Shown here: piece by piece, positions 1-10,619 of the stretch
How the letters are laid out: every line of letters begins with the position of its first letter
How positions within the stretch are numbered: position 1 is the stretch's first letter
Assembly: GCA_963575745.1 (NCBI GenBank)
Contig: CAUYUJ010014171.1
Span: forward strand, 796,186-860,185
Direction: 5' to 3'
Source: Prorocentrum cordatum
Taxonomy: Eukaryota; Sar; Dinophyceae; Prorocentrales; Prorocentraceae
DNA: 64,000 nt
Translations under genes and position numbers: made by a program
Notes under the pieces: generated by a model
Database searches by the model: none
The model's input: the letters and a program-made list of their open reading frames with translations, nothing else
Told to the model about the DNA's origin: nothing

Positions 1-640
1 GGCAATTGCCATGCTATTGCCATGCGAGTGTCACGCAGTTACAAGGCGGGTGTAGCGCACGGGGGAGGGAGGACCAAGAGGGGTTAGAAGGTCCGCCGGC
101 GGGTGTCATAGCAGATTTGGACCCCCCCCACGGGGCCCCCACAAGAAATGATTCCATCGTGTTATGCGCAATCAGAAAAAAAGGATCTGTGTGTGGGGGA
201 GGAGGGGGAAGAGGACGAGGTGGAGGAGGGGGCGAACGGCGAGTGGTACGGGGGTAGGCAGAGCCGGGATGCGTGCCTCAGCCCCCTCTCCGCTTTTCGC
301 CCCCTCGCTCCCACGCTCCCTGCTCCTCCTCGACGACCCTCCCTCTGGCCTTCGCTGGTTTTCCCTCCCCTTCTCGTTACTTATTTAATTATTATTTGTT
401 TCATTTCTCTATCTCTCGCTCTGTATCTCTCTCTCTATCTCCATCTCTCTCTCTCTCTCTCCCTCTGTCTCTCTCCCCACCTCTGTACAGTAAATATATA
501 CACATACATACATCGATATGTACGCTACCCTTTCCTCAGGGACCTGCCTCCGTTACTTAATCCCAATCAAGGCTTGCCTCTGTGGGGTCCTAGCGGATTC
601 ACATGGGTAGGTTAGGGGGTGGCGCCGATTTCGGCGGCAG
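1..640. other. No gene seen; CT-rich low-complexity DNA
   Basis: Short overlapping open frames here are compositional. A CT/TCTC microsatellite lies at about 405-475. I see no domain, splice signal or RNA gene. Confidence 0.6.
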
Positions 641-685
641 GCCCAGGTGCCCAGGTGCCCAGGTGCCCGCGTGCCCGGGTGCCTG
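641..685. repeat. 10-bp tandem repeat (CCCAGGTGCC)
   Basis: About four copies of a 10-bp unit, degrading at the 3' end and leading directly into the octamer array. Confidence 0.7.
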
Positions 686-689
686 GTAC

Positions 690-1125
690 CCCTATAGCCC
701 TATATCCTTGCAGCCTTATAGCCCTGTAGTCATGTAGCCCTATAGCCCTATAGCCCTAATAGCTCTATAACCCTACAGCCCAATAGCCCTGTAGCCCTAT
801 AGGCCTGTAGCCTCATAGCCTTATAGCCCTATAGCCCTGTAGCCCTATAGCCCTATAGCCCTATAGCCCTATAACCCTATAGCCCTATAGCCCTATAGCC
901 CTATAGCCCCATAGCCTTATAGCCCTATGGCCCCATAGCCCTATAACCCAATCGCCCTATAGCCTTACAGCCCTATAGCCCATATAGCCCTATAGCCCTA
1001 TAACCCTACAGCCTTACAGCCCTATAGCCCTATAGCCCTACAGCCCTATAGCCCTATAGCTTTGCATGCCTCTAACCCTACAGCCCTATAGCCCTGTAGC
1101 CTTAAGGTTCTATAGCCCTATCGAT
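690..1125. repeat. Octamer minisatellite (TAGCCCTA)n
   Basis: More than 40 imperfect copies of TAGCCCTA occur with scattered single-base changes (ATAACCCT, ACAGCCCT). The unit contains CCCTA but is not the 7-bp CCCTAAA telomere unit. No coding potential is apparent. Confidence 0.9.
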
Positions 1126-1404
1126 GTGCACGCTACCCTTCCCTGAGGGACCTGCTTCTTGCTTTTTTGATTCAGTCGCTCACGAATTGTAGTTCTCAGC
1201 TCTGCAACTTCATTCCGCGCCCGCGATGCATATGTAATGGCCTTCGGCCCATCCCGAAACCGTGCCTGGGTTGTGGGTATGAAGCCTATTGGACGTTCAT
1301 TGGGATCTCGTGGCTTGGGCCGCTTGGGATCGTAGGAGCGCCGAAAAGGCGAGAACGCCCAAATCCTTCAAACACCGAAAGAAAATAAATGATGTGTGCC
1401 TCGG

Positions 1405-1640
1405 GAGGCTCTCTTGGTAGGCCTCTTGGAGGCCTCTTGGGGTGTCTGGGAGGCGTCTTGGGCCATCTTGAGGCCATCTTGGGTGTCTTCGGCCGATCTT
1501 TAGGCGTTTCGGGCCCCTCTTAGACCATCTTCTGGGGCCTCGCCCTCTTGGCCCGTCTTGGGGCCCTCTGGGGCCCGAGTAAGTCCTGCGACAACAGTTC
1601 CTGGAACCCCAGGGGCATGCGGGAAGCCCCAGGAGATTCT
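1405..1640. repeat. Degenerate GGCCTCTTGGG-type minisatellite
   Basis: Irregular repeats of (G)GCC(A/T)TCTTGGG with 18-30 bp spacing. The same theme recurs at 51430-51900 and, in inverse orientation, at 55905-56185. Confidence 0.6.
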
Positions 1641-1789
1641 GGCAGGAGTGAGGATTGAGTATTAGAGGATTTGGCAAAGGACCTGAGAACACGCCCACTC
1701 CGTGCCCACAGGGTGGCGGATTACGTAAACACAAAATTGGACGCTGATATCCAAATCGGTTCGGTTAGATTCATATCGGATCCAAATTC

Positions 1790-2035
1790 GAAATCCACTC
1801 TGAAGGAGCAAGCCCCAGACTCAAAGGGTTACAGCTGGATTTCAATGACATTCAAATAGGAATTCTATACGCATGGAGCAGATTACACGTTTAGAGACTC
1901 TCGATTGGATGCGAATGGGATGCTCATAGAAATTCAACAGGAATGGAGCAGACACCACATTCAGATAAGTCCAGCTGGATTTCAATGATATTCAATTGGC
2001 ATGCAACAAGAAGGGAGCATACTACACATTCAGAC
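1790..2035. repeat. Two degenerate copies of a ~140-bp unit
   Basis: The stretch around AGCTGGATTTCAATGA occurs at about 1832 and again at about 1972, with related flanks containing ATGGAGCAGA and ACATTCAGA. No gene is seen. Confidence 0.55.
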
Positions 2036-2059
2036 GATGTATACCATATTCCACATTTG

Positions 2060-2870
2060 GGGACACAGAACGCACCATTCACAGGGATCCTGAGGGCCAG
2101 GGCCAACACGCAATGGTTTTCCATGTTTCTAAATAGAAAAAACGCGGATGCACCCTTCAGAGGGCTCGCGGGGGCCAGGTTCAAAAGAACAGTTTTAATA
2201 TAGGAAAACAACAGAAATCACCCCACACAGGGATCGTAGGTTTGGCTTTTTGTGTCAGGCCGAAAAGCACGATTTGTTGTCAAAGGTGTCAGAAAACAGA
2301 GCACACCCCTCACAGGGATCGTAAGGGTTAGGTTCCAAGAGCACAATGTTGCGGTATACGGAAAGCAGACGTTCGACATTCGGGCGACCCCCGGCATGGA
2401 TATCGCTGGGGGTCAGGGCGAAGAAGCCATTTGTTCCAATGCACAAATTGGCGACGGGAGCCTAAACACAATAAAAATCACGTTACAAATCCCATGCCAC
2501 CAAAGTATATGTCTTCATGCTGTGTCTTTTTGCTTTTTGGGGTAAGCATGTTTGTTTGCATTGTGGGGTCCCAGCGAATTTGCAACGCCCCCGTCAGCCC
2601 AGCCTGGCCAGCAAACTTTGTCGGGAGTCAACAAGGCAACAACAGCAACAACGACATGAAAGCACAGGTTTTGGTGAAACCAGTGGCAGCCCCTCACAGG
2701 GCTCGTAAGGGTGGGGCTCAAACCGACATATGTTTCTTATGTGTGAAACAAACGCACCCAGCACAGGTTTCGTAGGTGTCAAAGCAAAGAACACATGGGG
2801 TTTTAACTTACAGTCTTCACAGAGATCGTCAGGGTCAAGTCCCAAACGAATTATGTTTTCCAGGAAAAGA
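2060..2870. repeat. Degenerate ~80-90-bp tandem repeat (TCACAGGGATCGTAAGGG core)
   Basis: Related cores CACAGGG(A/C)TC(G/C)T(A/G)AGGG appear near 2078, 2228, 2312, 2696, 2768 and 2818, each followed by a GGTTC-AAAAG-ACA-like stretch. Spacing is irregular, so this is an old array with insertions. Confidence 0.6.
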
Positions 2871-3024
2871 CAGTGTTTGCATTCAGTGGTTCTTATGTCT
2901 GTTCTCAGGAACTGGGCCTGCCCGCTCGTCTGACGGCAATGTGGTCGCCGTCGCCGCCCCGTCGCCGCCCATGCCCCGTCGCTCTGTGTTTGCCCGTCGG
3001 TTTTGCGGTTGTGTGGTTGCCGTC

Positions 3025-4025
3025 GCCGTTTGGACCTGTGTTACGTTGCATTGGATTGCTTTGCGTTACCTTGAATTGTATGACACTGTTTTGCCTTAAG
3101 TTCTTTGTGTTGCGCTGCGTTGGGTTACAGTGATTTGCATTGCGTTGCTTTGTCTTGCTTTACACTGCTTTGCGTTGCACTGCTTTGCGTAACATTCTCC
3201 AACAGTTGCTCGCACTTAGGGTTTCGTGCATCTTGTCTGAGGAGCTGGGCCTGTGGGCCGCCCTGGCCGCCATGTGGCTGTCGCCGCCTTGTCGCCGCCT
3301 CGTCGCTGCCCGTCGCCGCCCGTCGCCTGAGCCTGCTTGCTGCTTGAGCGGCCATGTGGCCGCCGTCGCCGCCTCGTCTCCGCCCGTCGCCGCCTGTCGC
3401 CGTCGCCGCCCGTTGCCGCCCGTCGCCTGGGCCTGCGGGCCGCTCTGGCCGCCATGTGGCCGCCGTTGCCGCCTCGTCGCCGCCCGCCGCCTCGTTGCCG
3501 CCCGCTTTGCATTGCTTCGCTCTGATTTGCATTCCTTGGCATTGCTTTGCGTTGCTTTGCATTGCTCTGCATCGCTTTGCATTGCTTTGCGTTACTTCGC
3601 ATTGGTTTGCGTCATTGTATTGCAATCGCAATTTCGTTGCATTGCTTGGCATTGATTTTGCCTTGCTTTGCATCGCTTTGCATTGGATTTCATTGCTTGT
3701 CCTTTCTTTGCGTTGCGTTGCCCTGCACTGCTTTGCGCTACTTTGCGCAAAGCTTTGCGTTACTTCGCATTGCACAGAATTTGTTACACACTGCTTGCTT
3801 GCCATTCGGGGTTCATGCTTCTCTTCTGCGAAACTGGGCCTGGTTATCGGTCTGGCCAGTTTGTGGCCGCCCGTGGCCGCCCGTCGCCGCCGTCCGTGTT
3901 TGATTGTGCGAGGTTCGCATTGTACATTGCCATGCATTGTTTTGCATTGCGTTGCTTTGCACTGCTTCGCGTTGCTTTTTCATTGCTTCGCATTGCTTTG
4001 CGCTGCTGTGCGTTGTTTCGCACAA
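3025..4025. repeat. TTGCN pentamer array with GTCGCCGCC-rich blocks
   Basis: Long runs of TTGC(A/G/T) pentamers, often as TTGCATTGCT, lie at about 3040-3200, 3505-3790 and 3915-4020. They alternate with (GTCGCCGCC)n tracts at 2940-3010, 3265-3500 and 3855-3895. Open frames occur on both strands purely from periodicity. Confidence 0.85.
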
Positions 4026-4029
4026 GTTC

Positions 4030-5865
4030 GGCGGTCACCAAAAAGGCAAAACAGACAAATGACCAAGCGAAAGCACAGGTTTCCGTGACACCGTTTGCAC
4101 ATACATGTAGCACAATTGAAGCCGGCACGCAAGGACGGGGCACGCAGGGGAGGTGGTCGGGCATCCGACCAGGACGGGGGTCCCGCCTCGCAGACGCCAG
4201 ACGGCAAGATGATCTGCTTCAGGTACAGCTACGAGATGGCCAAATGTGGGTCTGACGACTCCGTCCCCGCCCCCTCCCAGTTCCAGGGGGGGGCATGGGG
4301 AGGGGTAAACCCCTCCCCCGAGCAGGGGAAGGAGGGGTTGTGGCAGGGAACTCCGTTAGGCCACTCAACCCAGAAGACTGGTGGGATTTGAAAGCGCAGT
4401 CCTCGAGCAGTGGTCGGATCTGGCGTGAAACCAGTCATCGTAGAACCCGCAGTCGAAACATGTTTGTGGCTGACCACTCCCTGAGGAAAAGTCGCAGAAG
4501 ACCAGCGCTAACAGGGGCCAGCAACGGGAGGGGGCACCACCACAATTTGTTGGCTAGTGCTAGAGAACTCGCACCTTCACGCTGGCAGTTCAAACTTGTA
4601 GCACACATCAGCAAAGCATGCGTTCGTTATCAGCGCTACTGCGCGTCAGCGTGCCGCGCAAACACAGTACCAGCAGCAACAACAACAACACCAGCAACAA
4701 CAACAACAACCCACCAGTTCAAAGCAATAGTTACAGTGCCGCGTACACCTGCTGGAAAGAGAAACACAAGCCGGGGCCCATAAACCACTCCCGACAAGCG
4801 GCATGGCGAGAGTGTCTTAGGTGTCGCGCGCACCATCTATTTAAACAGACAAAAGAAAACGCATTCTGAGCATGATCCCTTCCGTTCTAGAACTCGTCAT
4901 ATGGATCAAATGTGACATACACGGGGGCAGCCTCATCCGAGAAAGTATTCTGTGGAACTGCAGGATCAGCTCATAATTCTCCTCCCTTTTCTTCTGCTGG
5001 TCATTAATCCTCCCTTCCCCCTGTTCCCTTCGTCCTCTCCGCCCGTCCTCCCTCCTTCCATCCATCTCTGAGGAGACACGCGCTCCCTCCCACGTCGATC
5101 CCTCCCTTCATCTGTTCTTTCTGCCCTACCTGAGCGGACGAACAATGGTATAGCATAGACTTTCCCTCCGTCGGGGGCACTTGTCCCAGGGCGGCGGACG
5201 AGTTTTCTTTCCACCGTTCTTCGTCCGCTATCCCTGCCTTGCTGCCCTCCCTTGCCGCGTGGCAGCCGGCGCGAAACGGGGTTCAGGCCTCGCTGGTCGG
5301 CCCGCGGCCGCTGGTCGAGCAGGGCCTGGTGCTGCCCGCCAGGCCCGAGCAGGGATTGGGGTGCGGGGGACTGCCGAGGAGCCGTCGGGCACAAGATGTT
5401 GTCGAGGCAGGCGCAGCTGTCGAGGTACGAGGGGGATGTGGTAGGGTGAGGAGGGAACCATAATGCTTACGATGATGATAGCGATAACGGTGAAGGTGGT
5501 TATGATGATGTTGTTGTTGCTGCAGGTTTGTAGGGCAGAACACTACGCAGTTTTGTTCGTTGTCACAAAAACGCGAACCTAGCAGCGTTTCTCCGTCCTC
5601 CCCCCCGCCGCGGGCACCGCGAATCGCCGCGCGGCCCGCGGGGGGGGGGGGGGCGGGGGGGGCAGTTGGGTAAGAGGTTGGAAGAGGGGGGCGCGTTCAC
5701 GACCTCGTGTACTTCGTGTTCTGGGTCTTGGTCCCCTTCATGGCTTTCTCCCCGCGGTGGGGGGAGGGTAAACATACCCCCGCGCACAATGCGCGGCGCA
5801 GGGGCGCGCAACGGCCAATCGCGAGGCCGGCGCGCTCCGCCCGCGCGTCGGCGTGCCGCGGTAGC
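4030..5865. other. No gene recognised; mixed low-complexity DNA
   Basis: Contains an AAC-rich microsatellite at about 4672-4712, pyrimidine tracts at 4980-5060, and a G run near 5641. The short ORFs have no recognisable domain. Confidence 0.5.
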
Positions 5866-6570
5866 GGCGTTCTCCTTTCGCGGCCAAGAGTGCCTTTCGC
5901 GGCCAAGAGTGTCTAACGCGGCCTAGAGAGCCTAACGCGGCCTACAGTGCCAAACGCGGCCAAGAGTGCCAAACACGGCCAAGAGTGCCCAACGCGGCCT
6001 AGAATGCAAACGCGGCCACGAGTGCCTGACGCGGCCAAGAGTGCCTAACGCGGCCTAAAGTGTCAAACGCAGCCAAGAGTGCCAGACGCGGCCCATAGTG
6101 CCAAACGCGTCCAAGAGTGCCAAAAACGCAGCCAAGAGTGCCAAGCGCGGCCTAAAGTGCCGAACGCGGCCAGGAGTGCCAAGCGGGGCCAAGAGCGCCA
6201 AGCGCGGCTTTCGTGCCAAAGTGGGCCTAGAGTGCCCAACGCGGCCAAGAGTGCCTCTCGCGGCCAAGAGTGCCAAACGCGGCCAAGAGTGCCAAGCGCG
6301 GCCTGAAGTGCCAAACACGGCCAAGAGTGCCAAACACGGCCTAGAGCACCAAACGCGGCCAATGGTGCCAAACGCGGCCAAGGGTGGGCCTAGAGTGCCC
6401 AACTCGGCCAAGAGTGCCTAACGCGGCGAAGAGTGCCAAACGCGGCCAAGAGTGCCTTACGCGGCGAAGTGTGCTAAACGCAGTGAAACGTGCATAACGC
6501 GGCCGAGAGTGCCCAAACGCAGCCAGGGGCGCCAAAACGCAGCCAAGAGTGCTTAAGCTGGCCACGTTTG
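5865..6570. repeat. 18-bp minisatellite (AACGCGGCCAAGAGTGCC)
   Basis: Roughly 38 copies of an 18-bp unit with point variants. Because 18 is a multiple of three, frames stay open on both strands and give 6-residue periodic peptides (for example WHSWPR-like on the minus strand). I treat those as shadows. The array abuts the 5' side of the DIRS-like element. Confidence 0.9.
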
Positions 6571-6939
6571 CCTAACGCGCGACTGGGTGAGGTGACCGCG
6601 TATAATTCGACATACTTAGATCGTGTCAAGCGACCGTGCGTCGACCGTTCGGCGTCTTCGTGACCTTGTCCAGGCGATCGTATCGACGCGACCAAACTAG
6701 GCGATCGCGGCTACGACTCCGCTCAATGTGAATGCGTCGTCGAGCTCAAGCGCACGGCAACGCGCGGCGCGGTTCCGCGCAAGCGCAGGCAGTTCCGCGG
6801 ACAGAAGTCGCAGCGGGCGCGCGCCGTTGCGGCAAGTGCGGCACGTGGCACGTGGCAGGATGGCCGTTGAGACGCCCAACATGGGCATGTCTGTGCTCGA
6901 ATTTCTGGCATCTCATGACGATGCCAAACGCGGCGGAGA

Positions 6940-8160
6940 GTGGATTGCGAGTTGCGCGCGCTTGCCAGGCGACACGTCCGCCCGCGGGCGCGGCGATGGC
7001 GCGCCTGCTCGTTTGCAGAGGAGAACGACCTGACGTCCGCGCGCGATTTGGCTTTCGCAGCCGCGGGGTCGCTGACGGGCGATCTGACTACAGGCAAGCG
7101 GTCCTTCCTCGCCAGGGTAATGTTCGACGCGAAGACCTCGCTCGAGGAGGAGCGACGCGCGTCGGGCTCGGCCTCCGCTGCCAGCGCGCCCCGCGGCGGG
7201 GCTGCGGCCGAACCTTGGACTCACGTCGACCTACAGGGGGCGTTGGAGAGCGGCCCCCTCAAGGACTTCAGCCAGCCTGTCTGGCCGCGTTCCGCGGCGG
7301 TGGAAGCATTAGACAATGGGGCGAAGAAACTGCTGCTCCGCGGCGTCAAGCGCCCGTTTGTTTATTCAGATTTAGATTATTGCCCATGTGGGCAGAGGTA
7401 AAAGGCGCGAAGGATGCAACAGAGGACGAGGGCGCCGCCCGCTCGGTCAAATCCAGATCGCTGACCCTCTCGCAATGGCATTCAGCGTTCGAGATGTGCG
7501 CGACAACTCGCTTGCGCCGCGCGCGCAACTGAGCGCGGCTTTCGCCCGCGCGCAGGTGCGCCATAGCCTGCGTCTGCACCAGTCAGATATCGTTGGCCGC
7601 GACGGTCAGTCACCGTCAGATTGCCCTCGAGGCCCGCGATTCGCCAAGAGCAAAAGAGGTCGCGCGACGCGTGTGTTCCGCGCGCGGCCCGCGCCAGGTG
7701 GCCGCGCAGGCGCCGCGGGCCAATCGGGGCGGCCAGCTGGCGCTCGTATATGGTGAGCTCCGCCGGCGCAACCGGGCTGAGTGGTCTATTGCGGGCGACG
7801 AATCGTTCAACATGGAGACAGCCGTCACTGCGGTGGATGCGACTTTGCTCCGGACAGCGGAAGCTGAGCACGACGGAGATGCGAGGGAGCGCGCGGCGTT
7901 CCGCGGGGGCAGAGGCGGCACAGGTGGCGCCGAAGGCGGCAAGGGCAACGGCAAGAGCGCAAAGGCCGCCAGCAAGGGCAAGGCCTCTGCCGCGCCCGGG
8001 GCGATCGCGGTGACTACGAAGCGCCGCGGGCTAAGGCGGCCAGATATCAGGAACGCTGACTTGACGCGCGGCGCCCAGGCGCCGCGCGTTCCGCGCGCGT
8101 GCGACGTCGGCCCCAATCTATTTAGCAGGCGTTGCTCAGAGCCCAGAGGTGGCATTTGAA
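6940..8160 (+). pseudogene. Gag-like region of the DIRS-like element (fragmented)
   Basis: Coding-like segments in alternating frames cover this interval: 6940-7401 (acidic and helix-prone, ending near YSDLDYCPCGQR), about 7380-7532 with LSQWHSAFEM, and 7593-8159 with TAEAEHD followed by a Gly/Lys-rich basic tail. The order (helical part, SQWH-type motif, acidic AEAEHD, basic Gly-rich tail) resembles the region upstream of RT in dinoflagellate DIRS-like proteins as I know them. No zinc knuckle is clear. The assignment rests on position and motif resemblance; frame changes make it a pseudogene. Confidence 0.45.
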
Positions 8161-8539
8161 TGCCACGGGGGCAAGGCTGTCGGGCTAATCGCAGGCTTCC
8201 CTGCGGAGCTTGAAGCCCCCCGCGCGGCGCGTCCAAGCGATCGTCGCGCGCGCCGGCGCTGCGTTTCTAAAGGCTGCCAATTCGGGATGCGCGCTGCGCC
8301 GCTTGCGCCGGCAGCGCCGCCGGGAAGTTGCGCCCGCGCGGGCCCGCCCGCGACGGGCATGACTCGCGAACTTTTGAAAGGCGACGCCGCGGTCAAGCCG
8401 CGGCTCGAGGCGCGCGAGCGCCGCGGCCCGTCGCGCGGCAGGCAAGCTCGTCACGGGTGGCGAGAAGAAGATTGAATGCATTACCAATGCACTCAAAGAT
8501 GGTTATCCTACCGCGCCTTCCCGGGGTATCGGGGAGGAT

Positions 8540-9893
8540 GTGCGGAGCGCCATTGAATGGGAAGCGCCCTTGGGATGCGCTGAAGTAATGCGCCACCGAG
8601 ACAACATGTTGTCGCTCCTGGAAGACTGGGGCCAAGCGCTCCGCTGGGACGGATCAGCGCAACGCAGGTTCGATGGTGCGGACGAAGCGACGAGAGCCAT
8701 CTCCGACGGCGTCAACGGGCCGCTTTTGGCCGAGTTGCTCGACATAACGAGCTACGGCTACCCGGGCGCGGCTGACTTGTTTCGCAACGGCGCGCCTCTC
8801 CTCGGCGAGTTGCCCCGCGCGGGAAGCGGCCCCGCGAAGGCTTTCCCCGAGCCCATCTCCGCCGAGACCTTGCGGGCCTCGTCCGCAGCACACAACAGAG
8901 AGATTGTTTCGTCTCTAAGGGATGGTGCGAACTCCTCGGCGCTGCACGATGGCGCGCTTGCCGACGCAGCCATGTCACGGATGACGTCTCCAGTTCTCGT
9001 AGCTGATGCTGACCTGAGCAGGGTGCGCCTCTCGCCACGGTTTTCAATAATACGGGGCGTAAGAGAGGATGGGGCGCCAAAAATCCGCGTTGTGGACGAC
9101 GAGTCCAGGGGCGGCGTCAACGCGGCGTGCCAGCCGGCGGAGCGACTGCAACTCGACGGCGCGGACGCATTCGTCGACGCGATGCGCTTCTTTCGCGATC
9201 GGCATGGATGCGCGCTGGCGCTGTTCAAGGCGGACAAATATTCCGCCTTTCGTCGAATCCCCATTGGATCTTGAGCACAGGTGGACCGCGCACAGCACCT
9301 ACGTGCATGACGGGAACACCTGGGTCACGGGTCATTAAGCGATGATGTTTGGAGCGTTGGCCGCAGTATTCGGCTGGGGCCGCGCGGGCGCAGCCCTGGC
9401 TCATCTCGCCCGAAAGCTTTTACGAATCGCTACCCTCCGACGCGTGGGCGACTTCTTTGGCCCGTGCGCGCCTGAAGCAAAGGAGCACACCATGGCCTCT
9501 CTGGCCAGACTAGTGCGTGTGTTGCTGGGCCCAGGAGCAGCGTTTGACAGAAAGTTGGAGCGTGGCGACGCGCTGGGGATCTTAGGCTTGCATGTGTCGT
9601 TTTCTCTGACTGGCGTCCACTTGTTCCCGGCGCCGAAGGAGGTGCGCAAATGGGTGCTGTTGATCAGGCAGGCGCTCGACACCGAGAAGCTATGCGCTGT
9701 CCAGGCCAGCAAGTTGGCTGGCGCCCTCAGCTGGGCAGGGCAACGCTGCTTCGAAAGGCTAGGGCGTGCGATGCTCCAGCCTCTGTTCTCGCAACGGCAT
9801 TCGCGGCGTGGCGAGGTCCGAGGACCGCTGGCTCTCGCGCTTTCATGGTGGGCGGACATGCTGGACCTCAGAGTGTACCGGGCCAAGCCGTGA
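8540..9893 (+). pseudogene. DIRS-type reverse transcriptase, frameshifted
   Basis: The first part (8540-9274) carries RFSIIRGVREDG, KIRVVDDESRGGVN and LFKADKYSAFRRIP, matching the fingers/palm start of DIRS-type RTs, with the palm aspartate in FKAD. The frame then moves to that of 9069-9893, where HRWTAHSTYVHDG and (after an in-frame TAA at 9336) MMFGALAAVFGW continue the palm. The catalytic YVDD box is changed to RRVGDFFG, losing one aspartate. The connection segment KLAGALSWAGQRCFERLGRA follows. Frameshift, stop and lost Asp together indicate an inactive remnant. Confidence 0.8.
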
Positions 9894-10400
9894 TTGCCGC
9901 CAGAACGGCAAGAGGCGCACCTTTTTGCAGAGGCCCGTGGAGGGTCAGATCCGAGGCTGGCCGCCGTTTTATTCATCGACGGCCTCGCCTTTTGGATTGG
10001 CGCCCCGCCAGACGACGGCTTGCTGGCGGATCTGGCACCGCGAAGCGACCCCCAGATCATGGCGTTCGAGTTGCTCGCCATAGCGCTAGGGCTGGCTACT
10101 TTCTGTGAAAGGTTGGCAAATCGTCGAGTTGCCATTTGGTCCGACAGCGTTGGGGCGGAGGCAGCGGCGCGCAGCGGCCGCGCCTCCGCTTGGGACCACT
10201 CGCGAATTATTCACGCGTTGGGGGGCCTCATCGCGCGCATCGGATGCGGGGCCTGGTTCGACCGAGCGCCGTCGGAAGAGAATGTCGCCGACCTCCCGTC
10301 GCGAGAGAAGTGCGAATTATTGCGTCTGCTAGGAGCGAACTTTGTGACGCCGCAGCTGAGCGCGGCGGAGTTCGTCTCTCCAATCACATTTCCTTGCCCG
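9894..10400 (+). pseudogene. RNase H domain of the DIRS-like element
   Basis: This follows the RT in the same frame after an in-frame TGA at 9891-9893. Visible are VLFIDGLAFW (first acidic residue), FELLAIALGL (Glu), AIWSDSVGAE (Asp) and WFDRAPSEENVADLPSR (C-terminal Asp), in the order and spacing of the retroelement RNase H fold. It would degrade the RNA strand of the RNA-DNA hybrid during reverse transcription. Apart from the stop separating it from RT, the domain looks little damaged. Confidence 0.8.
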
Positions 10401-10619
10401 CGCTCTCTCGGCGAGCGCGCGCCGGGAAGTGGCGGGGCGCAGCGCGGGCCCGGTCGCGCGCTGGCCACGGCGCGAAGCGCGACAGAAAGGTTTTCATTGT
10501 GGCCCCTTCGTTCCAGTACGAGGCGAGCCAAGCCTCGCGCGGGATGGGGCAGAATTGTTGCGCGCTTTGGCAAGTCCCAAGGCGCTTGGGGAGTCGCGGT
10601 CTCGTCCCAGCGCTAGTCG

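Noticed and set aside
690-1125. True telomere
   Set aside because: The unit is 8 bp and not TTTAGGG/CCCTAAA, and it is internal to the window with unique sequence on both sides.
6055-6421. Trp/Leu/Arg-rich ORFs on the minus strand and Lys/Pro/Ala ORFs on the plus strand
   Set aside because: Shadows of the 18-bp minisatellite, whose period keeps all frames open.
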